From Paracoccus ravus (GTDB lineage Bacteria; Pseudomonadota; Alphaproteobacteria; Rhodobacterales; Rhodobacteraceae): DNA of 64,000 bases. This document shows, piece by piece, positions 9,767-18,083 of the stretch. The stretch is from positions 112,716-176,715 of the forward strand of contig NZ_SDEB01000007.1 in assembly GCF_004522175.1 (NCBI RefSeq). Reading direction: 5' to 3'. The translations under genes and the position numbers were made by a program. Numbering within the stretch: position 1 is the stretch's first letter; every line of letters starts with the position of its first letter. Below the pieces are notes generated by a model. The model was not told the DNA's origin, searched no databases, and worked only from the letters and a program-made list of their open reading frames with translations.

Positions 9767-10908
9767 CTGACAGTTCCCCGGACGGAGGTTTCATAAGGGT
9801 AACGGGCATGGTGGCGCGCCCGCAGGATCATGGTGAAGAGCGCGACCGCGCCAAGCTGATGCGCGAGCGCCAACGGCAGCGGCGAGGCGTGCAGGACGTT
9901 CATCACGCCCAGAAGGATCTGCACCGCGAGCGCGGCCAGCATCACGCCGTAAGCCCCCCGCGTCACCGGATGGGGCGAGCGGCGCGAACGCAGGAAGACA
10001 ACGAGGCCGAAGATCGTAAGCAGGTAGCCGGTCATGCGATGGATGAACTGCACCAGCGCCGGATTTTCGAAGAAGTTGCGCCAACCCAATGTGGTGTCCC
10101 AGATTTCCGCAGGAATCCACTCGCCTCCCATGGTCGGCCAACCCGTATAGGTCCGGCCCGCATCAATCCCCGCCACCAGCGCGCCGAGCAGGATCTGCAG
10201 GAAGGTCAGATGCAGAAGCCCGGTCGTCATCGAGAAGAGCTTGTCCTCACCCGCGCGGCGGGCGCGCATCAGCTGCGCCTCGGGGCGCGCGAGCGAAAGC
10301 ACATACCAGACGATCAGGCCGAGGATCGCGAAGGCGAGGCCGAGATGGATCGCCAGCCGATAGGAGGCCACGCGGACCAGATCGCCCGAGAGGCCGGAAT
10401 GCACCATCCACCAGCCGATCGCGCCCTGCGCGCCGCCAAGCGCGCCAAGCAGAAGCAGACGTGGGGTCCAGCCGACAGGAATCTGGCGCGCGACGAGGAA
10501 GCCAAAGAAACCGACCGCCCAGACCAGCCCGATCAGGCGGCCCAGCAGGCGATGTGACCATTCCCACCAGTAGATCTGCTTGAAGCCCCCGAGGTCCATG
10601 TCCGGATTGACCTCGGTGAATTGCGGGATGAGCTTGTACTTGTCGAACTCGGCCTGCCATGCGGCGGGGTCCATCGGCGGGATCGCCCCGGTCACCGGCT
10701 TCCATTCGGTGATCGAGAGGCCCGAACCCGTCAGGCGCGTCGCGCCGCCAAGGGCGATCATCGCCACGACCAGCACGAAAATCACCAGCAGCCACAGCCT
10801 GATCGCGCCGCGCGCACCTCGATTTCCGGCATCGATCATGCCGCCCGCAGGCGGGGTGGCGCGGGGCGTCGTCTCGGTGACTTCCTGAAAGACGGGACGT
10901 CTTGCCAT
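9763..10908 (-). CDS. ctaA: heme A synthase CtaA
   Basis: A 381-residue, eight-helix membrane protein that oxidises the C8 methyl of heme O to give heme A for aa3-type cytochrome oxidases. Diagnostic segments are GGATRLTGSGLSITEW (54-69), WWEWSHR (114-120), a later FIHRMTGYLL and the C-terminal LAHQLGAVALF. These carry the conserved heme-ligand histidines. I chose the ATG at 10908 (MARRPVF); an in-frame start 18 codons upstream would add a charged tail unlike the family. It indicates an aerobic respiratory chain with an aa3 oxidase. Confidence 0.94.
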   Translation of the reverse strand: MARRPVFQEVTETTPRATPPAGGMIDAGNRGARGAIRLWLLVIFVLVVAMIALGGATRLTGSGLSITEWKPVTGAIPPMDPAAWQAEFDKYKLIPQFTEVNPDMDLGGFKQIYWWEWSHRLLGRLIGLVWAVGFFGFLVARQIPVGWTPRLLLLGALGGAQGAIGWWMVHSGLSGDLVRVASYRLAIHLGLAFAILGLIVWYVLSLARPEAQLMRARRAGEDKLFSMTTGLLHLTFLQILLGALVAGIDAGRTYTGWPTMGGEWIPAEIWDTTLGWRNFFENPALVQFIHRMTGYLLTIFGLVVFLRSRRSPHPVTRGAYGVMLAALAVQILLGVMNVLHASPLPLALAHQLGAVALFTMILRARHHARYPYETSVRGTVR

Positions 10909-10962
10909 GTCAGCTTCCTTGTCGCTTGACCGAACCTTGACCGGCCTCGGCCCGGAAATCAA

Positions 10963-11703
10963 TCAATCGCGGCGGGTGAGTTGCCGCAGCATGCCGTGGA
11001 AAATGCGGGTGTCGGCGCGGGTCAGCGGCAGGCGCGACCACAAGTTCCGCAGCGTAAGCTTCATCGCCGGAGCCTTTTCCGGCGGGAAGAAGAAGCCGGA
11101 ATCCGTGAGCTTCTCCTCCCAGTGATCGGCGAGTTTCTCGATCTCGATCCGGGTCGCGGGGACCTCGCCATCGGGGCGGCGGCCCTGCGGCGCGGGCTGG
11201 GCGGGAAGGCTCTCGCGCGACCATTCATAGCCATTGAGCAGGACCGCCTGCGCGAGGTTCAGCGAGGGGAAATCCGGGTTCACCGGAACGGTGATGATGG
11301 CATTGGCGCGGGCGACGTCGTCGTTTTCCAGACCGGCGCGCTCGGGGCCGAAGATGATCGCCGTGCGCTCGCCCTGCCCTACGCGCGCGCGCGCGTCGGA
11401 CATGGCCGTGGCGGGCGTCAGCACGGGCTTGGTCAGCTCGCGGCCGCGCGCCGTGGTGGCATAGGCATAGTCGATATCGGCCATGGCCTCGGCCAAGGTC
11501 GGATAGACCCGCGCCTGGTCGAGCACCTTGCCCGCCGCGCCCGAGGCCATGGCGATCGCCTTGGGATTGGGCCAGCCGTCGCGGGGCGCGACGAGGCGCA
11601 TGTCGGTCAGGCCGAAATTCAGCATGGCGCGGGCCGCCGCGCCGATGTTTTCGCCCATCTGCGGGCGCACGAGAATGATCGCTGGTTCCATATTCGTCGC
11701 CAT
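10963..11703 (-). CDS. trmJ: tRNA (cytidine/uridine-2'-O)-methyltransferase TrmJ family
   Basis: A 246-residue SPOUT-class RNA methyltransferase. The three SpoU motifs are present: ENIGAAARAM (motif 1, near residue 18), IIFGPERAGLEND (motif 2) and SLNLAQAV (motif 3, forming the trefoil knot). TrmJ methylates position 32 of several tRNAs. The ATG at 11703 (MATNMEPAII) fits the family better than an in-frame start 25 codons upstream, which would run into the thiE promoter region. It is divergent from the thiE-like gene. Confidence 0.9.
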   Translation of the reverse strand: MATNMEPAIILVRPQMGENIGAAARAMLNFGLTDMRLVAPRDGWPNPKAIAMASGAAGKVLDQARVYPTLAEAMADIDYAYATTARGRELTKPVLTPATAMSDARARVGQGERTAIIFGPERAGLENDDVARANAIITVPVNPDFPSLNLAQAVLLNGYEWSRESLPAQPAPQGRRPDGEVPATRIEIEKLADHWEEKLTDSGFFFPPEKAPAMKLTLRNLWSRLPLTRADTRIFHGMLRQLTRRD

Positions 11704-11776
11704 ATCGCCGCCGCGACCTACTGGCAAGGCGCGCGGCGCTGCGCTATCTGAATGGGGAACACAGGATGACAGCGCC

Positions 11777-12388
11777 ATGACAGACCAGCCGAATACGCCT
11801 CAACTCTATCTCATCACGCCGGTCGGGGCGGCAGCCTCGACGGTGGGTCCGCTCATCGCGGACGTCATGGACCGTTTCCCGGTCGCCTGCCTGCGCATTC
11901 CGGGCACCGGCTCCGAGGACGAGCTTGGCCGCATCGCCGATCTTGCACGCGAGATCGCCCATGCCCGCGACGTCGCCGTGGTGATCGACGACCATATCCA
12001 GCTTGCCCTGCGGCACGGTCTGGACGGCGTCCACCTGACCGATGGCGCGCGCAGCGTGCGCTATGCCCGCAAGGAGCTGGGCCCCGACGCCATCGTCGGC
12101 GCCTTCTGCGGCTCGTCGCGCCATGACGGGCTGAACGCCGCCGAGGCCGGCGCCGATTACGTCAGCTTCGGCCCCTGCCGCTCGACCGCGCTTGGTCATG
12201 GCGAGATCGCCGAATTGGACCTTTTCCAATGGTGGTCCGAGATGATCGAGGTTCCCGTCGTCGCCGAAGGCGCGCTGACTCCGGCCCTGATCGCGCAGCT
12301 TGCGCCGCTGAGCGACTTCATCGCGCTTGGCCCCGAGATCTGGTCCGAGGGCGACCCTGCCGAGGCGCTGGGAATGCTCTGGCGCTGA
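11777..12388 (+). CDS. thiE: thiamine-phosphate synthase family (ThiE-like) protein
   Basis: A 203-residue TIM-barrel protein related to ThiE, which joins HMP-PP and the thiazole phosphate. Family landmarks are LYLITP at the start, IDDHIQLALRHGLDGVHLTDG in the middle and HDGLNAAEAGADYVSFGPC before the C-terminal VVAEGAL. Where ThiE normally has GQ-E/D-D after GVHL, this protein has TDGARS, so part of the pyrophosphate/metal site is altered. It may be a divergent or non-canonical ThiE, and no other thiamine genes are nearby. An in-frame region upstream overlaps trmJ and is not used. Confidence 0.72.
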   Translation: MTDQPNTPQLYLITPVGAAASTVGPLIADVMDRFPVACLRIPGTGSEDELGRIADLAREIAHARDVAVVIDDHIQLALRHGLDGVHLTDGARSVRYARKELGPDAIVGAFCGSSRHDGLNAAEAGADYVSFGPCRSTALGHGEIAELDLFQWWSEMIEVPVVAEGALTPALIAQLAPLSDFIALGPEIWSEGDPAEALGMLWR

Positions 12389-12423
12389 CGCGTCTGACGG
12401 GCAGATCACGCCAGAAGAACACC

Positions 12424-12458
12424 CGCAGGGCGAAAGCGACGCGCATCCGCGCCCTGCG
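12424..12458 (+). promoter_or_regulatory. leader hairpin upstream of guaA
   Basis: A 9-bp inverted repeat CGCAGGGCG / CGCCCTGCG (12424-12432 and 12450-12458) with a 17-base loop lies about 50 bases before the guaA start. It has no T-tract, so it is not an obvious terminator for thiE. It could be a leader structure or a read-through mRNA element. No known purine riboswitch core is visible. Confidence 0.4.
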
Positions 12459-12506
12459 GCACGCCAAGCACTTGCGCATGTCATGGACGCGGCCTAAAGC
12501 CTGCCC

Positions 12507-14066
12507 ATGACACAGCATCAGCGCCTCCTCATCATCGACTTCGGCTCCCAGGTCACGCAGCTGATTGCGCGCCGCCTGCGCGAGTTGAGCGTCTATTGCG
12601 AAATCCACCCGTTCAATGCCGTGGATGACGCCTTTCTGAAAGAATTCGCCCCTCAGGCCGTGATCCTGTCGGGCGGCCCCGCCTCGGTGACCGAGGCGGG
12701 GTCTCCGCGTGCGCCGCAGAGCCTGTTCGACATGCAGGTTCCGGTCTTCGGCATCTGCTATGGCCAGCAGGTCATGATGGAGCAGCTGGGCGGCCGCGTC
12801 GAATCCGGCCACCATGCCGAATATGGCCGCGCCTTCATCGCGCCCGCCGAGGGCCACAAGGGCGACGGCATCTTCGCGGGCCTGTTCGATACCGGCCGCG
12901 AAGAGGTCTGGATGAGCCACGGGGACCGCGTCACCCAGCTCGCCCCGGGCTTCGAGGTCATCGGCACCTCGCCCAACGCGCCCTATGCGATGATCGCCGA
13001 CGAGGCGCGCAAGTTCTTCGCCGTGCAGTTCCACCCCGAGGTGCATCACACCCCGAACGGCCGCATCATGCTGGAGAACTTCATCCGCATGGCGGGCTTC
13101 ACCGGCGACTGGACCATGGCCAGCTATCGCGAAGAAGCGGTCCGCAAGATCCGCGAGCAGGTCGGCGACAAGCAGGTGATCTGCGGCCTGTCGGGCGGCG
13201 TCGACAGTTCGGTCGCGGCGGTGCTGATCCACGAGGCGATCGGCGACCAGTTGACCTGCGTCTTTGTCGATCACGGGTTGCTGCGCCTCAACGAGGCCGA
13301 CGAGGTCGTCACGATGTTCCGTGACACCTACAATATCCCGCTGATCCATGCCGATGAGAGCGATCTGTTCTTGGGCGAACTTGAGGGCGTCTCGGATCCC
13401 GAGGTCAAGCGCAAGACCATCGGCAAGCTCTTCATCGACGTGTTCCAGAAATACGCGCACCAGATTGAAGGCGCGGAATTCCTCGCCCAAGGCACGCTTT
13501 ACCCCGACGTGATCGAAAGCGTTTCCTTCAGCGGCGGCCCCTCGGTCACGATCAAGTCGCACCACAATGTCGGCGGTCTGCCCGAAAAGATGGGTCTGAA
13601 GCTGGTCGAGCCGTTACGCGAGCTGTTCAAGGATGAGGTTCGCGCACTCGGTCGCGAGCTCGGCCTGCCCACGAAGTTCATCGGCCGCCACCCCTTCCCC
13701 GGTCCGGGTCTTGCGATCCGTTGCCCCGGCGAGATCACCCGCGAAAAGCTGGAAATTCTGCGCAAGGCGGATGCGGTCTTTATCGACCAGATCCGCAAGC
13801 ACGGGCTCTACGACGATATCTGGCAGGCATTCGTGGCGATCCTTCCGGTTCGCACCGTAGGCGTGATGGGCGACGGGCGCACCTATGATTTCGCCTGCGC
13901 CCTGCGCGCGGTGACTTCGGTCGACGGGATGACTGCTGACTACTATCCCTTCAGCCACGAGTTCCTGGGCGAGACGGCGACGCGGATCATCAACGAGGTC
14001 AAGGGCATCAACCGCTGCACCTATGACATCACCTCGAAGCCGCCGGGCACGATCGAATGGGAGTAA
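12507..14066 (+). CDS. guaA: GMP synthase (glutamine-hydrolysing)
   Basis: A 519-residue two-domain enzyme that converts XMP to GMP using glutamine and ATP. The N-terminal class I amidotransferase domain has the nucleophile C84 in FGICYGQQ and the H176/E178 pair in QFHPEV. The PP-loop SGGVDSS (229-235) starts the ATP-pyrophosphatase domain. The C-terminal dimerisation domain ends in the invariant-looking PPGTIEWE. It is full length and is followed by a strong terminator at 14183. Confidence 0.97.
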   Translation: MTQHQRLLIIDFGSQVTQLIARRLRELSVYCEIHPFNAVDDAFLKEFAPQAVILSGGPASVTEAGSPRAPQSLFDMQVPVFGICYGQQVMMEQLGGRVESGHHAEYGRAFIAPAEGHKGDGIFAGLFDTGREEVWMSHGDRVTQLAPGFEVIGTSPNAPYAMIADEARKFFAVQFHPEVHHTPNGRIMLENFIRMAGFTGDWTMASYREEAVRKIREQVGDKQVICGLSGGVDSSVAAVLIHEAIGDQLTCVFVDHGLLRLNEADEVVTMFRDTYNIPLIHADESDLFLGELEGVSDPEVKRKTIGKLFIDVFQKYAHQIEGAEFLAQGTLYPDVIESVSFSGGPSVTIKSHHNVGGLPEKMGLKLVEPLRELFKDEVRALGRELGLPTKFIGRHPFPGPGLAIRCPGEITREKLEILRKADAVFIDQIRKHGLYDDIWQAFVAILPVRTVGVMGDGRTYDFACALRAVTSVDGMTADYYPFSHEFLGETATRIINEVKGINRCTYDITSKPPGTIEWE

Positions 14067-14182
14067 CGGCAGCGATGACAAGCAGCTAGGCGTTCGGATA
14101 GCTGACGAAAAGGCCAGCTTACATCGCGCTTTCAGCGCTGCTATCTGTCATCTTGTAAAGATCGTGCTGTTACCTGTTTACG

Positions 14183-14217
14183 AAACTGCCCGGCTTCTGC
14201 CGGGCAGTTTTGTTTTT
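14183..14217 (+). terminator. rho-independent terminator of guaA
   Basis: A perfect 12-bp stem, AAACTGCCCGGC paired with GCCGGGCAGTTT around a TTCT loop, followed by TGTTTTTAT. It lies 117 bases past the guaA stop and separates the core gene from the accessory cassette that follows. Confidence 0.9.
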
Positions 14218-14318
14218 ATCGGATGGCTTCTTACCGGGCGTTGCACGCGCCTCTCGGGCAACAGGAAAGGATCGGCCTGATACTGGCGCGAAATCTGCAT
14301 CGCACCCAGGAGCACGTC

Positions 14319-14771
14319 ATGCCCAGCAAAGCCACCGTCCACGGCGTCCTGATGGACGCCTCTCTGAACCCGATCTCCGCCGGAAAAATCATCGCGACGC
14401 TGAACGGCTCGGACATGTTCGATGGCGGCGTCCGCATCGTCACCCAGAAAATCGAAGCCACCACCAATGCGGATGGCGAGTGGGCGATCGACCTGGTGGT
14501 GAATGGCGAAGGCCATGACGGGACAAGCAGTTGGATGGTCGAGGGCTATAACCAGTTCGTCTCGAAAGTATTCGAGCTGAAATCCCTGTTCATCGCCACC
14601 GCATTGCCGATCGCCATCGGTGACCTCGAGCGGACCAGCGCCCAGAATCTCAAGGCCAGCAAGGAGGCCGGGTCGAGCCGCCTGCTGATCTGCAGCCGCT
14701 ACGAGGAATATCTGGATCTGCCGCAAAGCCAGCGGCGCGATACGGATGTCGTGCTGGTGAAAGGAGTCTGA
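14319..14771 (+). CDS. small beta-rich protein, first gene of accessory cassette
   Basis: A 150-residue protein starting at an ATG with AGGAG 6 bases upstream; an earlier in-frame ATG at 14223 lacks this. Residues 6-60 (VHGVLMDASLNPISAGKI, then TTNADGEWAIDLV) resemble a carboxypeptidase-regulatory/transthyretin-like beta-sandwich, as found in phage tail and cell-surface proteins. There is no signal peptide or membrane segment. The C-terminal third (about 105-150) is charged and helical. It is one base from the next gene, so a three-gene operon is likely. I do not recognise a named family. A structural or adhesion role fits the neighbours but is inference. Confidence 0.65.
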   Translation: MPSKATVHGVLMDASLNPISAGKIIATLNGSDMFDGGVRIVTQKIEATTNADGEWAIDLVVNGEGHDGTSSWMVEGYNQFVSKVFELKSLFIATALPIAIGDLERTSAQNLKASKEAGSSRLLICSRYEEYLDLPQSQRRDTDVVLVKGV

Positions 14772-14772
14772 G

Positions 14773-15822
14773 ATGGCGTTGGAAACGATCGACAAACTGG
14801 ACCTCAGGACGCTGGATGGCATCAGCGCAATCTGGGTGATGGGCGAGCCAGCCGCGCTTTATGATGGCCTGGGCAATCTTTTGCACGGAACGCCCGAGAA
14901 TACGCCGCCCGAGGTGCTCGCCCCACCCAGCATTCTGCCCGCTATCGCCGTACCGGGTCAGACCATCTCACTTTTTCTGGGTGAGGCAAGCGGCAGCCCG
15001 GAACCTGTGGCGGAATGGGATTTCACGCTGGACGGCGTTTCCATTCGCGATCGGCTCGATGGCGAGGCCTTGACGATGGAACTCGTCGAAACAGGGATCT
15101 ATGCCTTGCAGGTGACCTGGACGAATGCGGCAGGAACGCTCATCGCGGAAACTGCCAGCCTGACGGTTGCGGCGGTCGAGGCTCCTGCCATCGACTATGC
15201 GAATGTGGCCCTTGCCTACTTTGATGCAGGAACGACGATTGCGGGAACGGCCCAGGATGTGACAGCGCTGAACACCACGGGCAGCGGCGGCTTTGTCCTC
15301 GCCAAGACCGGGACCGGAAGTGCCGTGCAAATGACCGAGGCGGGCTTGGTTTTCGCCGATGGCAGCTATCTGCAATCTCCGATCCTTGCGAACCAGCCCA
15401 CGACCGACGGACTCTTTGTCGTCGCGGATGTCACACTGACGGGTTACGGGTCGAATATCGGGCAGATCATCGACGGCACCGGCGGCCATGTCAAATTGCG
15501 CAATAATGCCGGCACGATGCAATCGACCGGTGTTGACGACAACTCTGTCAATCTGGGGCTGGGCGCGGCTCAGTACGGCAACCGCATTATCCTGGCGGCA
15601 GAGATCGACGATCTGACCGACACGCTCAGCGGATATGACGTCACCGGCAACCTGCTTTCCGTTGCCCATGCCGGACTGACGGATCCGTCGGTGACGCGCT
15701 TGTCGGTCGGGCGATATCTCAAGGGGACGATACACCGGCTCGCGGTCTTTGGTCGCCCCGAGGGACAGCCCTGGAATGTGACCATGCGCGAGGTGGTCGA
15801 GGATTTTCAGCAGGGGGCGTGA
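14773..15822 (+). CDS. Ig-like plus LamG-like domain protein, function unknown
   Basis: A 349-residue protein without a signal peptide. Residues about 50-138 look like an Ig/PKD-type beta-sandwich (short strands, ending ETASLTVAAVEAP). Residues about 145-345 look like a concanavalin/LamG-type lectin fold (LAYFDAGTTI, then FVVADVTL, then LSVGRYLKGTIHRLAVFGR). The mix of Gly, Thr, Asp and beta-turns is typical of phage tail-fibre or surface carbohydrate-binding proteins. GTGA couples its stop to the next start, so it is the middle gene of the cassette. Carbohydrate binding is inference from fold appearance only. Confidence 0.65.
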   Translation: MALETIDKLDLRTLDGISAIWVMGEPAALYDGLGNLLHGTPENTPPEVLAPPSILPAIAVPGQTISLFLGEASGSPEPVAEWDFTLDGVSIRDRLDGEALTMELVETGIYALQVTWTNAAGTLIAETASLTVAAVEAPAIDYANVALAYFDAGTTIAGTAQDVTALNTTGSGGFVLAKTGTGSAVQMTEAGLVFADGSYLQSPILANQPTTDGLFVVADVTLTGYGSNIGQIIDGTGGHVKLRNNAGTMQSTGVDDNSVNLGLGAAQYGNRIILAAEIDDLTDTLSGYDVTGNLLSVAHAGLTDPSVTRLSVGRYLKGTIHRLAVFGRPEGQPWNVTMREVVEDFQQGA

Positions 15823-17054
15823 CGGCCCCCAGGCCAACCGTCACATCTCTGGACATCCTGCCCGTCTATGGCCAGAGCGAGAACCGGGCTATTCCGGACG
15901 ATCTGGCAGCAGCACTCGACGCCGCCACGTCCGAGCAAGCCTATTACACCTTCGGGATGCGTGACATGTCCGGCAATTCGGTCGGACCGCAAGGGGCTGG
16001 CCTGGCCGAGATAGATGCGGCCCATCCTGCCCGCGGCTTCCTGTCAGCCGCACGGCAGGGTCGCGTGTCGCCCGCTTATACGTTCCAGTTCTGCCGCGCG
16101 GCAGCGTGGCGCGACCAGGAGAATGCCGCATCCGGCGTGCTGATCGGGGACAATGGCTTTGGCGGCCGCGACATCGGCGAATGGTCCGTTCAAGCCAGCA
16201 GCCCGCTGGGTCGCAACCAGATCCACTGGCTGCGCGAAAGCGCAAGACTTGCCAGCGAATTCGGCATTCGGCTGAATTGCCCGCATGTCCTCTTGTTCCA
16301 GGGCACGAGCGCCAAGGACAAGCCCGGCTCGGAATACAGGTCCGGCTTCGAGGCAGCCCATACCGGCACGCTTGCCTCGGTGCGGGAAATCCTTGGTCAG
16401 GACCCGCGATTGATCGTGGTGGTGAATGGGGCGGATGTGAACAGCATCGGCGACCGCTATGACACACCGGGCGTCCAGTACCGTATCGCGCTCGAACATG
16501 GCGGTATCCTGGCGACTTGGCAGCGCGCCTTTCCGATCAGTGATCGCAACATCCATCCCGATGGCGCGACGCAGGTCCTGATCGGCGAGACATGCGCCTG
16601 GGCAGCAGCCGAGATCGAAGCCGGGAAGGAATGGAACATCACCTATTCCGTCGCGCGCGAGGGTCGCATGGTAAGGGTCGATTTCGTCCTGCGCCCCGGC
16701 GAGACCCTGATTGAACGTCATGGGCTCTATGAGCATTTCGGAGGTGCGGCGACCTGCGCCAATTTCGGCTTCGAGGCCGAGGGCGGCATCCTGGAAGCCA
16801 CGGTCGACTGGGGCGGTGGCAGCGTGACCCTGACCCTGGCATCGGACGATTCGTCCTGGCTTCGCTTCGCCCATCAATTTCAGGACTGCTCGGGTTTCCT
16901 GGACGATTTGGGCCGCAGCATGTCGGCGCATCGCAGCACGCTCTTTGCCAGCGAAAGCCGCGCTTCGCGCTTCGTGCAGGGCGAACAACTCTGGCGGCCC
17001 TTGCCAGGGTTTCGCGGAACCTTCGTCGGGGACCAGTTCCTGCCGGAGTTCTGA
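15819..17054 (+). CDS. SGNH/sialate O-acetylesterase-like protein
   Basis: A 411-residue protein starting with GTG in the GTGA overlap, preceded by a purine-rich AGGGGGC. PVYGQSENR (15-23) matches the GQSN block of the sialate O-acetylesterase (SASA) SGNH family, with S20 as likely nucleophile. SDRNIHPDG (around D242/H246) matches the catalytic DxxH region. LNCPHVLLFQGTSAKDK could be the oxyanion block. Residues about 265-411 form a second beta-rich domain. There is no signal peptide. It probably removes acyl groups from a polysaccharide, perhaps while attached to a particle or surface structure built by its two neighbours; this is inference. Confidence 0.68.
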   Translation: MTAPRPTVTSLDILPVYGQSENRAIPDDLAAALDAATSEQAYYTFGMRDMSGNSVGPQGAGLAEIDAAHPARGFLSAARQGRVSPAYTFQFCRAAAWRDQENAASGVLIGDNGFGGRDIGEWSVQASSPLGRNQIHWLRESARLASEFGIRLNCPHVLLFQGTSAKDKPGSEYRSGFEAAHTGTLASVREILGQDPRLIVVVNGADVNSIGDRYDTPGVQYRIALEHGGILATWQRAFPISDRNIHPDGATQVLIGETCAWAAAEIEAGKEWNITYSVAREGRMVRVDFVLRPGETLIERHGLYEHFGGAATCANFGFEAEGGILEATVDWGGGSVTLTLASDDSSWLRFAHQFQDCSGFLDDLGRSMSAHRSTLFASESRASRFVQGEQLWRPLPGFRGTFVGDQFLPEF

Positions 17055-17293
17055 GGCGTTCCAGTGGCCCTCTGCCGTATCAGTCCAATCCTGAAATGGC
17101 GTGCGGTCCCTGTCGCGCTTGGGCTTCAGATCAGCGGCAGGACATACCGCTATGGCAGGCAGGCTCTGACCGGCGCGCTTTTTTGCGCAGGTCTGTCAGG
17201 CCTTGGAACCCAGGGCCAAGAAGGGGCATATGAGGCGAATACCGTGTTCGGCAACCCGGCCAGCGATGAAGGCAAGTGTCGCGCTTGAGGTTT

Positions 17294-17398
17294 CGTGGCC
17301 CACTGTGCGAGAAAAGCCGAGGCCTTGTTCGTCACTTCAACCTCTTCTTTCAGGCGAAGGGGCTCGCGGCGCAATTCGGCCAGTTCGACCGCCTCAAC
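17294..17398 (-). pseudogene. IS3-family transposase OrfA remnant
   Basis: Read on the minus strand just after a TAA at 17399-17401, the frame gives EAVELAELRRE, then RLKEEVEV, then KASAFLAQ. This matches the leucine-zipper tail of IS3-family OrfA proteins (typically ELRREN..L..E.EILKKASAFFA). There is no N-terminal HTH part, no OrfB and no terminal inverted repeats. It is a short relic and the identification rests on about 30 residues. Confidence 0.5.
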
Positions 17399-17492
17399 TT
17401 ACTGTCGCTGCAGAGCTTCGGGCAGTCGGCACCTGCGCCCCAGCCATCCGTCACTGAATTTGTGCCAGAACGTGTGACAGCAGAACAGACTA

Positions 17493-17530
17493 ACCCCAGC
17501 AAAACAAGGCGTTCCTTTGGTTGCTGGGGT
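17493..17530 (-). repeat. perfect inverted repeat downstream of tRNA-Val
   Basis: ACCCCAGCAA (17493-17502) and TTGCTGGGGT (17521-17530) pair perfectly around an 18-base loop that has its own AAGG/CCTT pairing. On the minus strand it follows the tRNA-Val 3' end by about 5 bases, so it may end or process that transcript. The following TTAGTCTGTT is only a weak T-tract. Confidence 0.55.
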
Positions 17531-17535
17531 AAATC

Positions 17536-17610
17536 TGGTGGGCGATAACGGATTTGAACCGCTGACATCTTCGATGTGAACGAAGCGCTCTACCGCTGAG
17601 CTAATCGCCC
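17536..17610 (-). tRNA. tRNA-Val (anticodon CAC)
   Basis: The minus strand folds as a complete cloverleaf. The acceptor is GGGCGAT/ATCGCCC. The D-arm follows TTAGCTCAGCGGTAGAGC. The anticodon stem CTTCG/CGAAG has loop TTCACAT (anticodon CAC, codon GTG). The T-loop is GGTTCAAATCC and CCA is encoded (17536-17538). The 3' end faces the accessory cassette, as expected if the tRNA was once an integration target. Confidence 0.96.
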
Positions 17611-17680
17611 GATGCCGGCTAGATAACGGGACTTGGATCGGGCTGCAAGCGGAAAGCGACGGAAAAATCCGTGGAGAAAT

Positions 17681-18010
17681 TCATTCTTCCTCGACCTCTC
17701 CAGCATCGTTTTCGCGCCGACGCCGCAGACGAAGTACGATCACATCCGAGCCTGAAACATCCTTTTGCCGACTTATCCTGGCACGTCCAAGCGGCGGCAG
17801 GGCAAGCGTATGGCCGGCCGAGATCGCCATGCCCAGTTCGGCAAGCGTCGCCTCAACAATCGGCTTGACCTGGGCGTTCTTCTGCCCCGTCCGCTGAGCG
17901 ATCCGGGCAATCAGCTGCCTTTTCTGCAAGACTTTTGCCGCGCCCGGCCCCTCCTGCAAGGAGGCATCCCCATTTCCCTCGCTTTCGCGGTCGCTGCCTC
18001 GATCCGTCAT
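17681..18010 (-). CDS. HU/IHF-like DNA-binding protein
   Basis: A 109-residue protein whose residues 29-98 match the HU fold: KRQLIARIAQRTGQKNAQVKPIVEA for the helical dimer core, then LPPLGRARISRQKD for the beta-saddle. It carries an acidic/Gly 28-residue N-terminal extension and an acidic tail (about residues 100-109), so it is longer than classic 90-residue HU. Of two adjacent ATGs, the second (18010) has GAGGGG at a better spacing. It is a nucleoid-associated protein by family. It sits just downstream of lon on the same strand but beyond the lon terminator. Confidence 0.8.
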   Translation of the reverse strand: MTDRGSDRESEGNGDASLQEGPGAAKVLQKRQLIARIAQRTGQKNAQVKPIVEATLAELGMAISAGHTLALPPLGRARISRQKDVSGSDVIVLRLRRRRENDAGEVEEE

Positions 18011-18042
18011 CATGTCCCCTCGGCTACCGGCAGGTCACTGAC

Positions 18043-18073
18043 AAAAAAACCGCGCGAGGTTTCCCTCGCGCGG
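18043..18073 (-). terminator. rho-independent terminator of lon
   Basis: On the minus strand CCGCGCGAGG pairs with CCTCGCGCGG (10 bp, 4-base loop) and is followed by seven T residues. It is directly downstream of the lon stop. Confidence 0.92.
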
Positions 18074-18083
18074 TCGAACTCTC

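Larger units (their letters stand above)
17055..17535. other. gene-poor stretch between cassette and tRNA-Val
   Basis: About 480 bases with no convincing intact gene. It holds the IS3-family remnant on the minus strand (17294-17398) and a 10-bp perfect inverted repeat just beyond the tRNA 3' end (17493-17530). The short open frames here have no ribosome binding site and no recognisable domain. Confidence 0.6.

Noticed and set aside
17064..17288. Plus-strand frame after the SGNH gene
   Set aside because: No ribosome binding site, no domain, and it overlaps the transposase relic region on the other strand.
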